Shown here: one piece after another, positions 55,244-63,477 of the stretch
How positions within the stretch are numbered: position 1 is the first letter of the stretch
Layout: every line of letters begins with the position of its first letter
Source of the DNA: Candidimonas nitroreducens
GTDB taxonomy: Bacteria; Pseudomonadota; Gammaproteobacteria; Burkholderiales; Burkholderiaceae_B
Assembly (NCBI RefSeq): GCF_002209565.1
Contig: NZ_NJIH01000001.1
Location: forward strand, 124,001 to 188,000
Length of the DNA: 64,000 bases
Reading direction: 5' to 3'
Program-made: the position numbers and the translations under genes
Notes under the pieces: model-generated
Databases searched by the model: none
What the model saw: only the letters and a program-made list of their open reading frames with translations
Told to the model about the DNA's origin: nothing

Positions 55244-56929
55244 TCAATGGGCGATCTGCAGCGCCCTGAATTTCTTGCCCGCCAGGCTGGCCAGCAGTAC
55301 CAGGCCGGTGGATATCAGGATCATGACGATGCCCAGCGCCGACAGCTTGCCCCACAGGCCGTCGTCGGCGAAGTTGAGGATCTGCACCGCCAGCACCTCG
55401 CTGCCGGGCCGCGACAGCACCACCGACACCGTCAGTTCGCGCAGGAACATCGTGGCCATCAGGATCCAGGCCGAGACGATGCCGGGTATCAGCAGCGGCA
55501 CGATGATGCGCCGCAGGGTGGTAAGCCCGCTGGCGCCGCACACCAGCGACGATTCTTCCAGGTGCGAGTGCAGCTGCACGAAGGCGCTGGCCAGCGGCCG
55601 CACACCGTAGGGCAGATAGGTGGCGATATAGGCCAGCAGCAGCGCCGACAGCGTGGCGTACAGCGGCGTCTGCACGAAGAACCACATATAGCCTATACCG
55701 ATGACGATGCCGGGAAAGGCGAAGGACAGGAAGCTGAGCGATTCCAGCAGGCCCGAGGCGCGGGTGCGCACCTTGACGATTACATAGGCCACGAAAATCG
55801 ACAACAGCACGCCCAGCGTGGCGCCCACCACGCCCAGGAAAACACTGTTGCGCAGCGCCAGCAGCGACACCGGGTCTTCCAGCACCTCGGCCCAATGCTT
55901 CCAGCTCATAAGAGAAAACGCGTGGGCGCTGGGCACCATGGCGTATGGCACCAGCGAGGTGTAAAGCAGCACCAGCACGGGCAGCACCGCCATGATCAGG
56001 CTCAGCAGCGCCACCACGCAGAACAGTGGCCCTTTGGCACGCTTGAGCTCGATTATGGCCGGCCGGAAACCGCGGCCGGCCACCGTCACGAACTTGCCGC
56101 TGTCGGCGGTCAGCGCGCGGTACAGCACGATCAGGCCGATGGAGGCCGCCAGCACGCTCATGCCCAGGGCCGCGGCGCGGCCGTAGTCGGGCGCAAAGCC
56201 GGTGGAGATCATCTGGAACAAATACGTGGCCAGCACGTCGACCCGGCCGGGCGTGCCCAGCACGCGCGGCACGGCATACGAAGCCAGGCTGCGCACGATG
56301 CCCAGCACGAAGGCCGCCAGGATGGCGGGCCGCAGCACCGGCAGGGTCACGCGCACCAGCGTGCGCCACACGCCCGCGCCGAACACGCGCGAGGATTCTT
56401 CCAGGGCGATGTCGAAGGACGACAGGGCGGGGGCTATGATCAGATAGGCGATGGGCATGTTCAGCAGCCCCTCGACCAGAACCATGCCCGAAAGGGAATA
56501 GATATTGAATGGCGCGTGCTGCAGGCCCAGAACGTCTTTCAGGAAGCTGTTGAGCATGCCGTTGGACGGGTTCAGCAGCAGCGCCCAGCTTACTGAGAAC
56601 AGCACGTGCGGGATCATCATCGGCACGATGGACAGCACCGTGAACAAGGGCTTGAAGGGGATGTCGGTGCGCGTGTTCAGATACGCCAGGAACAGCGCCA
56701 GCACCGTCGCCAGCAGTGACGAACCAAGCACGAAGACGACCGTATTGAACAACACGCCCAGCAGCGCCGGGTCGGTGTAGGCCGCCACGTATTTCATGTA
56801 GGTCAGCTTGCCGAAGGCCGTCAGGCCTTGCGAAAAACTGCCCGCCAGCAGCATGGCCACGGGACACAGGGTCAGGAAGCCGACGATGGCAATGAGCAGC
56901 CAGGTCAGTTTGGTGCGGGATGGGTTCAT
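55244..56929 (-). CDS. Fused ABC-transporter permease, FbpB-type
   Basis: Inner-membrane permease of 561 residues with two BPD_transp_1 domains and about 12 TM helices. EAA-type motifs are in ALEESSRVFGAGVWRTLVRV (first half) and HLEESSLVCGASGLTTLRRI (second half). This fused form is typical of ferric-iron (FbpB/SfuB) and 2-aminoethylphosphonate importers. It is 2 bp from the ATPase gene and in one operon with a binding protein. The solute is not certain: iron(III), a phosphonate or another small anion. Confidence 0.92.
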   Translation of the reverse strand: MNPSRTKLTWLLIAIVGFLTLCPVAMLLAGSFSQGLTAFGKLTYMKYVAAYTDPALLGVLFNTVVFVLGSSLLATVLALFLAYLNTRTDIPFKPLFTVLSIVPMMIPHVLFSVSWALLLNPSNGMLNSFLKDVLGLQHAPFNIYSLSGMVLVEGLLNMPIAYLIIAPALSSFDIALEESSRVFGAGVWRTLVRVTLPVLRPAILAAFVLGIVRSLASYAVPRVLGTPGRVDVLATYLFQMISTGFAPDYGRAAALGMSVLAASIGLIVLYRALTADSGKFVTVAGRGFRPAIIELKRAKGPLFCVVALLSLIMAVLPVLVLLYTSLVPYAMVPSAHAFSLMSWKHWAEVLEDPVSLLALRNSVFLGVVGATLGVLLSIFVAYVIVKVRTRASGLLESLSFLSFAFPGIVIGIGYMWFFVQTPLYATLSALLLAYIATYLPYGVRPLASAFVQLHSHLEESSLVCGASGLTTLRRIIVPLLIPGIVSAWILMATMFLRELTVSVVLSRPGSEVLAVQILNFADDGLWGKLSALGIVMILISTGLVLLASLAGKKFRALQIAH

Positions 56930-56931
56930 AC

Positions 56932-58017
56932 TCAGGCCGAGAGCAGCATGCAGTGGGCGGGCGCTACGCTCAGGTCGACCGTGTCGCCTTCGCGCACCGG
57001 CACGTCGGGGTCGATGCGCGCCAGCAGAGTCTGTTCGCCCACGCGGATCTCGGCCTCGTAGACCTCGCCGACGAATTCCATGGACTGGATGCTGCCCTTG
57101 AGCGGATTGCCATCCGGGTCATGGCCGTCGCGCGTGACATGCAGGAATTCCGGCCGGATGCACAGTGTGGTTTCGCTGCCCGGCGGCAGGTCGCGCGGCT
57201 GGCAGCGCAGCACGCCCAGGCCGGATTCGACCACGGTGTGGCCGTGCTTGTGGGCCTGCACGCGCGCCGGCATCAGGTTGGCCCGGCCGATGAAATCGGC
57301 CACGAACTGGTGTTCGGCGTCGAAGTAGATCTTTTGCGGGCTGCCGATCTCGACGATATGCCCCTGCCGCATGACCGCGATGGAATCGGACAGGGCCAGG
57401 GCTTCCACCCGGTCGTGGGTGACGTAGACGGCCGTGATCTCGAGCGAGCCCAGGAAGCTGCGCAATTCCTTGCGGGTTTCCTCGCGCAGCTTGGCGTCGA
57501 GATTGGACAGCGGCTCGTCGAACAGAATCACCTTGGGCTCGCCCACCAGGGCGCGCGCCAGCGCGACCCGCTGCTGCTGGCCGCCCGACAGGCGCGTGGC
57601 CGAGCGCCGCTCGTAGCCTTCGAGCTGCACGAAGCGCAGTGTCTTGGCGACCTTCTCGCGTATGACGTCTTTGCTCAGCCCGCGGATCTGCAAGGGGTAG
57701 GCCACATTGTCGAAGACGCTCATGTGCGGCCAGATGGCGTAGGTCTGGAACACCATGCCCAGTCCGCGCTTCTCGGGCGGGACGGCGATGCCCTTGGCCT
57801 TGGACCATACGATGTCGCCGCCGATGCGGATCTCGCCCTCGTCGGGCGTTTCCAGCCCGACTATGCAGCGCAGCAGGGTGGTCTTGCCGCAACCGCTGGG
57901 CCCCAGCAGCGTGAAGAACTCGTTGGCAGGAATGATCAGGTCGACGCCGTCCAGCGCCTTGACCTTTTTGCCTTCCGAAACATAATGCTTGGTCAGGCCT
58001 TCGATGCGGATTTCCAT
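56932..58017 (-). CDS. ABC-transporter ATPase, FbpC/PotA type
   Basis: ATPase subunit of 361 residues from ATG 58017. Walker A LLGPSGCGKTTLLRCIVGLE; signature RLSGGQQQRVALARALVG; Walker [17 protein letters not shown]; switch AVYVTHDRVEALAL. The C-terminal TOBE domain (LCIRPEFLHVTRDG) is typical of the iron/polyamine group. Preceded immediately by the binding-protein gene. Confidence 0.93.
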   Translation of the reverse strand: MEIRIEGLTKHYVSEGKKVKALDGVDLIIPANEFFTLLGPSGCGKTTLLRCIVGLETPDEGEIRIGGDIVWSKAKGIAVPPEKRGLGMVFQTYAIWPHMSVFDNVAYPLQIRGLSKDVIREKVAKTLRFVQLEGYERRSATRLSGGQQQRVALARALVGEPKVILFDEPLSNLDAKLREETRKELRSFLGSLEITAVYVTHDRVEALALSDSIAVMRQGHIVEIGSPQKIYFDAEHQFVADFIGRANLMPARVQAHKHGHTVVESGLGVLRCQPRDLPPGSETTLCIRPEFLHVTRDGHDPDGNPLKGSIQSMEFVGEVYEAEIRVGEQTLLARIDPDVPVREGDTVDLSVAPAHCMLLSA

Positions 58018-58019
58018 GC

Positions 58020-59048
58020 TTATTTGGCGAAAATCTGGCCGAACTGGTGGCCCCATTTCTCGATTTCGGAATCAGGCAGGTCGCGCACCGGCAACACCTT
58101 GACCTTGTCTATGCCTTCGATGGGCGGATATACGCCGGGGGCCAGCACGTACTCGCCGACCTTGCTGGCCAGCAGCCCCATGGCCTTCTTGGACAGCCAG
58201 AATTCCAGGAACGCCTTGGCCGCGTTGGGGTGCGGCGGGTGCTTGGGCATGCCGATGGCACGCGGCGTGCCCAGCAGCGGCTGGCCCGAACGCGGCCCCC
58301 AGGCCAGCGGCGCCGGCGCCTTGGTGACGATGTACTTGGGCATGGAAATGCCGATCAGCTTTTCGCCGCTTTCCACCGGAGCAGGGGTTGGCCCGAACGA
58401 GGCCACGAACATGGGCTTGTTGGCTGCCAGCCCCTTCAGGTACTGCATCCAGTCGGATTCGGACTTGAACACCAGTTCTTTCAGGCCCACCAGCCACGAG
58501 ATCGTGGACGAGTGGGTGGAAGGGTCGGCCATGACGATCTTGCCTTTCCATTTCGGATCGGTAAGATCTTCGTAGCGCTTGGGCGCATCGGCGTCCTTGA
58601 CGTGGTCTTTGTTATACAGGTAGGACACATATTCGATGCCGAACATCGTCATATGCGGGTCTTTGCGCGCCCACTCGGGGTAGCCGGCGGCCGACGGCGG
58701 CTGGTAGGCGTCCAGCACGCCTTGCGCATTGAGCAGTTCAAGCATGGGGCGCGGCGCCTGCACCACGTCGGCCAGCAGCTTGCCGGCCGTGAATTCGGTA
58801 AGTATGGTGGGGATGAACTTCGAGCTGGAAATCCGCGTATATACGCCGTTAATACCGGTGTCGGCATCGAAGGCCTTCATGACGGACGACACCGAAGTAA
58901 TGTTGGCGTAGAACACCGCCTTGCCTTCGGCCTTGCCCTTGGCAATGACGTCGCTTTCCGCGGCCAGTGCCGGCGTCAGGCCCGGAATGCCGGCCAGCCC
59001 GGCCGCACCCGCGAGTTTCAGGAATTCCCGGCGATCGATCTTGTTCAT
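58020..59048 (-). CDS. Extracellular solute-binding protein, family 1 (Fbp-like)
   Basis: Binding protein of 342 residues with a twin-arginine-type leader (DRREFLKLAGAAGLAG), so probably exported folded by Tat. Body: AVFYANITSVSSVMKAFDAD, TGINGVYTRISSSKF, SWLVGLKELVFKSE. It resembles FbpA/IdiA-type proteins in size and order, but the double-tyrosine Fe(III) motif is not obvious, so another ligand (an organic acid or phosphonate) is possible. First gene of the binding protein-ATPase-permease operon on the minus strand. Confidence 0.88.
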   Translation of the reverse strand: MNKIDRREFLKLAGAAGLAGIPGLTPALAAESDVIAKGKAEGKAVFYANITSVSSVMKAFDADTGINGVYTRISSSKFIPTILTEFTAGKLLADVVQAPRPMLELLNAQGVLDAYQPPSAAGYPEWARKDPHMTMFGIEYVSYLYNKDHVKDADAPKRYEDLTDPKWKGKIVMADPSTHSSTISWLVGLKELVFKSESDWMQYLKGLAANKPMFVASFGPTPAPVESGEKLIGISMPKYIVTKAPAPLAWGPRSGQPLLGTPRAIGMPKHPPHPNAAKAFLEFWLSKKAMGLLASKVGEYVLAPGVYPPIEGIDKVKVLPVRDLPDSEIEKWGHQFGQIFAK

Positions 59049-59250
59049 TGTCCTTTACCTCTTTGGTGGTTTTGATGGGTTTTGTCTCGTGCGGCGGCGC
59101 CCGTACCCAGGGCCGTCTTGGGCGAATCTTAGCCTGTAGAGCAGGTCGATACAAGAAAATACCTGGCCGCTCGCCGCTGTTGCCTTTCTTCGCATGGCGG
59201 CTGTGGCGGCGGAGCGGCCGGCGACTTGCCGGCCCGCGGCGCGCTTGCTC

Positions 59251-60459
59251 TCAGGCTGGCCGGCTGCGGCGCCGGGCGAGCCGGCGCACCGGCACCAGCA
59301 GCACGACGGCGGCCAGCTGTGCCAGCAGGCAGAAGGCGACGGCGGCGTATATGGAATAGTCGTAGAGAGCCCCGATCGCCACGCTGCCGGCGAACCAGAA
59401 CACGCCATAACCTGCGGTGAACAGGCCGAAGGCTGTAGCGCGCAGGTGTGACGGCACCATCGGGGCAACCGCCGCGGGAATGATGGATTCATGCACTCCC
59501 ATGCCCAGGCCCCACAGAATGGCGCCCGGCAGCACCAGCCAGAAATTCCCCAGAAACACCAGGGGCGCGAAAGCGGCGCACAGCGCGCTCAGGGCGATCA
59601 GCACCACGAAGCCGTAGCGGTCGAAAAGCAGCCCGAACAGCAGCGAGCCGGTGCCGCTGGCGGCCATGGCGATCGCGTACAGGGCCGCGACCCACATGCC
59701 GGGCGCCACATGGCTGCGGCTGAAGTGATAGGCAAGCAGCGGGTAGTCGGCAAAGCCGGCGGCCATCAGTCCGGCGGCAAGCAGGTACAGCCAGAACAGC
59801 CTGGGCAGCTGCCGGCGAGTTCCGGACTCGGCCGAGCCCGCGGCCATGTCCTGCGGCTGGGGATACAGCGTCCGCGCCAGCGCCAGCACGCACCAGTTGA
59901 GCAGCGCCGGAACCGCCAGCACTGCGAAGGCCACGCGGTAGTCGCCATGGCGCGCAAGCATCCAGGCCACCAGCAGCGGCCCGCACAGCGCGCCGAGCTG
60001 ATCCAGGGCCTCGTGCAGGCCAAAAGCCCAGCCATAGCCGCCGATGTGCTGCCCGGCATACGAAAGCATCGCATCGCGCGGCGGGTTGCGCACGGCCTTG
60101 CCGATGCGTTCCAGGACGATCAGCGCCGCGGCTTCGGGCCAGGTGTGCGCCAGGGCCAATGCAGGCACGGCAGCCATCTGTACGAGATAGCCGGCGATGG
60201 TGATCAGCCAGAATCTACGGGTAGTGTCGGCGGCGCGCCCCGACACCCAGCGCAGCGCGTAGCCGGCCAGCTCGCCAAAGCCGGTCACCGCCCCGACCAC
60301 CAGGGCGCTGGCCTGCAGGCTGGCCAGAAACGGGCCGAGTATGCTGCGCGCACCTTCGTAGGTGAAGTCGGCAAAAAAGCTGAGCACTCCGATCAGCAGC
60401 ACGAACCGGTAAGCCAGCCGGCGCGCGGCGGCCTGGCCGGCACGCGGGTCGCTAGGCAT
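59251..60459 (-). CDS. MFS transporter at the end of fluoride operon 2
   Basis: Major facilitator of 402 residues with about 12 TM helices from ATG 60459. YRFVLLIGVLSFFADFTYEG, VSGRAADTTRRFW (loop 2-3) and LLFGLLFDRYGFVVLIALSA are typical drug/anion MFS marks; ends in a basic ARRRSRPA. The start overlaps the preceding gene by 8 bp. Transport substrate unknown. Co-transcription with crcB2, DUF190 and the phosphatase is likely from the very short spacing. Confidence 0.85.
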   Translation of the reverse strand: MPSDPRAGQAAARRLAYRFVLLIGVLSFFADFTYEGARSILGPFLASLQASALVVGAVTGFGELAGYALRWVSGRAADTTRRFWLITIAGYLVQMAAVPALALAHTWPEAAALIVLERIGKAVRNPPRDAMLSYAGQHIGGYGWAFGLHEALDQLGALCGPLLVAWMLARHGDYRVAFAVLAVPALLNWCVLALARTLYPQPQDMAAGSAESGTRRQLPRLFWLYLLAAGLMAAGFADYPLLAYHFSRSHVAPGMWVAALYAIAMAASGTGSLLFGLLFDRYGFVVLIALSALCAAFAPLVFLGNFWLVLPGAILWGLGMGVHESIIPAAVAPMVPSHLRATAFGLFTAGYGVFWFAGSVAIGALYDYSIYAAVAFCLLAQLAAVVLLVPVRRLARRRSRPA

Positions 60460-61087
60460 CGGGATCCAGGCCTTCCAGATGCGCCGTATCGTTGATGCCG
60501 CGCACCTGCACACGGCGGCCCTGGACTTCGATGTAGTTGATGCAGCAAGGGCTTTGCGCCAGCAGCCAGTATGCCGACAGCGGCTGATCCAGCAACTGCA
60601 GCAGCAGCGCGCGGTTCACGCTGTCGTGGCCGACCAGCAGCACGACCTCGGAGTTGCCGGGGTGGCGCCGCAGCACCTCGCGCAAACCGTCGGCCGTGCG
60701 CGCCACCAGATCCTGCAAGGATTCGCCGCCCGGAAATCGGATCAGTTGCGGAGTGCCGCGCCAGCCCGCGTATAGATCGGGCCAGCGCTTCTTGACCTCT
60801 TCGTGGGTCAGGCCCTGCCATAGCCCGTAGTCCAGATCCTGCAGGCCGTGCAGCGGCTGTGGCTCTGTATTCAATAGCCGGGCCAGGGGTTCTGCGGTTT
60901 GCTTGCAGCGCCCCATGGGGCTGGTGTACAGCGCGGCGGCGCAGGAGAAGCGCTTCGCAACGCGGCTCGCCAGCCGCTCGGCCTGGCGCCGCCCCAGTGG
61001 ACTGAGATCGAGTTCGGCTCGCCCGCGAAAACGCGCCGGAAGTATGCCGGCGACATGGCCGTGGCGCATGAGAATCAGTGTGGCCAT
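60452..61087 (-). CDS. Histidine phosphatase family protein
   Basis: Histidine phosphatase (phosphoglycerate-mutase-like) of 211 residues. Catalytic RHG motif LILMRHGHVAG (His9) and the later LLVGHDSVNRALL with the second catalytic His; ALYTSPMGRCKQTAEPLARL and GLQDLDYGLWQGLTHEEV complete the family pattern. Members include cofactor-dependent mutases and broad phosphatases; the substrate is unknown. It starts 1 bp after the DUF190 gene and overlaps the MFS gene, hence part of the crcB2 operon. Confidence 0.88.
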   Translation of the reverse strand: MATLILMRHGHVAGILPARFRGRAELDLSPLGRRQAERLASRVAKRFSCAAALYTSPMGRCKQTAEPLARLLNTEPQPLHGLQDLDYGLWQGLTHEEVKKRWPDLYAGWRGTPQLIRFPGGESLQDLVARTADGLREVLRRHPGNSEVVLLVGHDSVNRALLLQLLDQPLSAYWLLAQSPCCINYIEVQGRRVQVRGINDTAHLEGLDPDA

Positions 61088-61088
61088 C

Positions 61089-61418
61089 TTAGTCTTCCGG
61101 CTGCCCTATGGTGCCGAACTGCACCGGCGTCTTGGCATAGAACAGCCCCATCTCGGGCTCGGCCTGCAGCCGCTGCATGATGGCGTCGCATTCTTGTTCG
61201 GACACCACCATGGTGATTTCCACCGGCTGCTCGGCCAGGTCGAAGAAGTGCGCGGAATGCAGCCTGTGGTGATGGCCGACGCCTTCCTGGGCGATGAAAA
61301 CCGTGACCCCGCGTATCTGCATGGACTGCGCGAGCTCCAGCAGCCACTGATGCATCGGTCGATGGTTATGAACCCGGTTCTGCTGGGTGAAGAAAGTAAG
61401 TTGGTATCCCTGCATCAT
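61089..61418 (-). CDS. DUF190 protein of fluoride locus 2
   Basis: DUF190 protein, 109 residues. MMQGYQLTFFTQQNRVHNHR, MHQWLLELAQSMQIRGVTVF and FFDLAEQPVEITMVVSEQEC. Closely similar to the DUF190 protein at 50762-51085, so the two fluoride loci probably arose by duplication or parallel transfer. It is 116 bp downstream of crcB2. Confidence 0.88.
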   Translation of the reverse strand: MMQGYQLTFFTQQNRVHNHRPMHQWLLELAQSMQIRGVTVFIAQEGVGHHHRLHSAHFFDLAEQPVEITMVVSEQECDAIMQRLQAEPEMGLFYAKTPVQFGTIGQPED

Positions 61419-61534
61419 GATGGCTCTCCCTTCTTTTATGGTTTACGCATCCGTTACCGGTGGTGGATCGGCTAGATGATGGACAGGCCTGGCGGCCTGT
61501 TGCGACGGCGCCGGCCGGCAGGCGCGGCGGCCAT

Positions 61535-61921
61535 TCAGAAGCCGCGCGCCAGCAGGCGCACCAGCACCACGCCCAGCAGGGTCAGGCACACCGAACCCGT
61601 GACATGTATGCTGATTTCGAACGCCGCCGTGGCCAGCTCGCGGCTCTGGATCAGCGTCGCGGTTTCCATCGAAAACGTGGAAAACGTCGTGAGCCCGCCC
61701 ATGAAGCCGGTAATGACGAACAAGCGCCATTCGGGAGCCAGCCCGCCGTAATGGCGGAAGAATTCGTTGGCCACCCCGATCAGCAGGCCGCCCACCAGAT
61801 TGGCCGCCAGGGTTCCCAATGGGATCACGGGCCACACGGAATTCAGGGCCATGCTCAGCACCCAGCGCAGCAGGGCGCCGCAGGCGGCGCCGATGGCAAT
61901 CGCAACGACGGAACTCAGCAT
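61535..61921 (-). CDS. crcB: Fluoride channel/exporter CrcB, locus 2
   Basis: Fluc channel of 128 residues. Motifs [37 protein letters not shown] and [19 protein letters not shown] match locus 1, with drift mainly in the termini. Start ATG 61921; a fluoride riboswitch lies about 200 nt upstream (62120-62173). Having two non-adjacent homologues suggests either dosage or two channels with different partners. Confidence 0.93.
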   Translation of the reverse strand: MLSSVVAIAIGAACGALLRWVLSMALNSVWPVIPLGTLAANLVGGLLIGVANEFFRHYGGLAPEWRLFVITGFMGGLTTFSTFSMETATLIQSRELATAAFEISIHVTGSVCLTLLGVVLVRLLARGF

Positions 61922-62119
61922 GGCTCAGCCCCGGGCGCGCGATTTTTCCAGCACTAGCCAGGTAGGCGAGGCGCGCAAGCGGCAGGGCGATGAAGCAGAA
62001 GAGGGAAGGGCGGAAGTAGGGCTGCACGGTGTCATGGGGCCGGTTGTTTTCAACTTGACAATACAAACCGGCCGACACCGCGAGGCAAACAGTTTCCTGC
62101 AGTTCCGCACCGGGATCAT

Positions 62120-62173
62120 GCAGGCATCATCATCCGGCTGAGCGCCGGCGTTTATCGGAGGAATGCCATCTCC
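62120..62173 (-). ncRNA. Fluoride riboswitch (crcB motif), locus 2
   Basis: The minus strand reads GGAGATGGCATTCCTCC, then GATAAACGCCGGCGCTCAGC and CGGATGATGATGCCTGC. Aptamer stem, GAUGGCAUU core and AAACGCC segment are as in locus 1, and the terminal CCUAC is replaced by CCUGC. It lies in the leader of crcB2. Confidence 0.88.
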
Positions 62174-62323
62174 GTAAGCAATTCATTGTATCAACGTGAC
62201 TATGGCAGCGCAATTTGAAAATGCACGCACGCATGCCACTGTTGCGCAGATCTGTCGCAGCGCCTGCGACGCGCTTACAGCGCATTGCGCAAACGCAGAC
62301 AGCCCTGTAAACTTGGCCGCAAA

Positions 62324-62375
62324 GGAGATGGCATTCCTCCTGTAAACCGCCACCATACCGGCTAATGATGCCTAC
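62324..62375 (+). ncRNA. Fluoride riboswitch (crcB motif), hyfC-like operon
   Basis: The plus strand reads GGAGATGGCATTCCTCC, then TGTAAACCGCCACCATACC and GGCTAATGATGCCTAC. All conserved crcB-motif elements are present; one difference is GGCUAAUG in place of GGCUGAUG. It is 153 nt ahead of the hyfC-like gene at 62529 and oriented with it. Confidence 0.88.
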
Positions 62376-62528
62376 CTGTTCTTGCCTCCCATACGGGAAA
62401 AGGATTGGTCATGCCGGTGTTCAATGTCCCCATAAGTCCCCAGTCTCCATGCCCACGCAGCGCTCGTCCGCGCGGCGTATTGCGCGGCAGCGCGTATTTG
62501 CGGCGCATGCCCTAAGCGGAGTTGCGGC

Positions 62529-63473
62529 ATGGTACGGGACGTCTTGCTACAGATTGCTCAGGTTGCCACCGTCTTCATTTTCGCCCCTTTGCTGCAGGGC
62601 CTGATCCTGCAGTGGCAGGAACGGGTGCAGCGTGCGCAGGGGCCCGGCATCTGGCAGCCTTACCGCGATTTGTGGAAGCTGTTCCACAAGGAAATCGTGG
62701 TGCCGCAGACCGCCGGCTTCATCTACTGGCTGGCGCCGATACTGGCCTTCACCTGCATGCTGACGGTGCCGATACTGATACCGGTGCTGACCAATTACCC
62801 GCTGCCGCAGTCCGATATGGGCGACCTGCTGGGCGGGGGCTTCGTGCTGACGCTGGGTGCGTTCATGATTTCGCTGGCGGGCCTGGATTCGGGCAGCGCC
62901 TACGGCGGCATAGGCTCGTCGCGCTCGGTCATGCTGGGCATCCTGGCCGAGCCCACGCTGATCCTGGTGTTCGTCGGTATTACGCTGCTGGCCAAGTCCA
63001 TGCTGCCGTTCGTGGTCAACCACCTGCTGGTGCAGCAGCCCGAAGTCTACTGGGGCCCGGCGCATCTATTCCTGGTGGCCGCCTTCTTCATCCTGCTGCT
63101 GGTCGAAACCGACAGGTTGCCCATTCATTCCAGTACCCACATCGAGGTCTACATGATCGAGGAGGCCCGCATCCTGGAGTATTCCGGCCCGCTGCTGGCG
63201 CTGCTGAAATGGGGCTCGATGATGAAGCAGTTCATCCTGTACACGATATTTTGCAATGTGCTGGTGCTGCCCTGGGGGCTTTCATACAAGGGCGAGGCGC
63301 TGGGCGTGCTGGGCGCGCTGCTGGCGCTGGGCCTGAAATTCATGCTGGTGTCGCTGGTCGTGGTGTTCGTCGAAACGGCCCAATCCAGGCTGCGCTACTA
63401 CCGGTACCAGGAACCCTTGGCGGCATCGTTCCTGCTGGCCATACTGGCCATCGTCGCCAACCAGGTGAGGTGA
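62529..63473 (+). CDS. HyfC/HycD/NuoH-like membrane subunit
   Basis: Respiratory complex I subunit 1-type membrane protein, 314 residues, about eight TM helices. ATG 62529 after GCGGAG. Segments LQWQERVQRAQGPGIWQPYR, LWKLFHKEIVVPQ (quinone-cavity-like loop), LAEPTLILVFVGI, LLVETDRLPIHSSTHIEVYM and IEEARILEYSGPLLALLKWG match HyfC/HycD, the NuoH homologue of hydrogenase-4/formate hydrogenlyase. It is the first gene visible after a fluoride riboswitch. No HyfB-type antiporter gene precedes it, and catalytic hydrogenase genes are not in the window. Confidence 0.88.
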   Translation: MVRDVLLQIAQVATVFIFAPLLQGLILQWQERVQRAQGPGIWQPYRDLWKLFHKEIVVPQTAGFIYWLAPILAFTCMLTVPILIPVLTNYPLPQSDMGDLLGGGFVLTLGAFMISLAGLDSGSAYGGIGSSRSVMLGILAEPTLILVFVGITLLAKSMLPFVVNHLLVQQPEVYWGPAHLFLVAAFFILLLVETDRLPIHSSTHIEVYMIEEARILEYSGPLLALLKWGSMMKQFILYTIFCNVLVLPWGLSYKGEALGVLGALLALGLKFMLVSLVVVFVETAQSRLRYYRYQEPLAASFLLAILAIVANQVR

Positions 63474-63477
63474 AGCC

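Larger units (their letters stand above)
61922..62528. other. Bidirectional fluoride control region
   Basis: A 607-bp gene-free region with two riboswitches facing away from each other (62120-62173 minus; 62324-62375 plus). The 150 bp between them must carry both divergent promoters. The plus-strand leader continues for 153 nt after its aptamer before the hyfC-like start. Confidence 0.75.
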
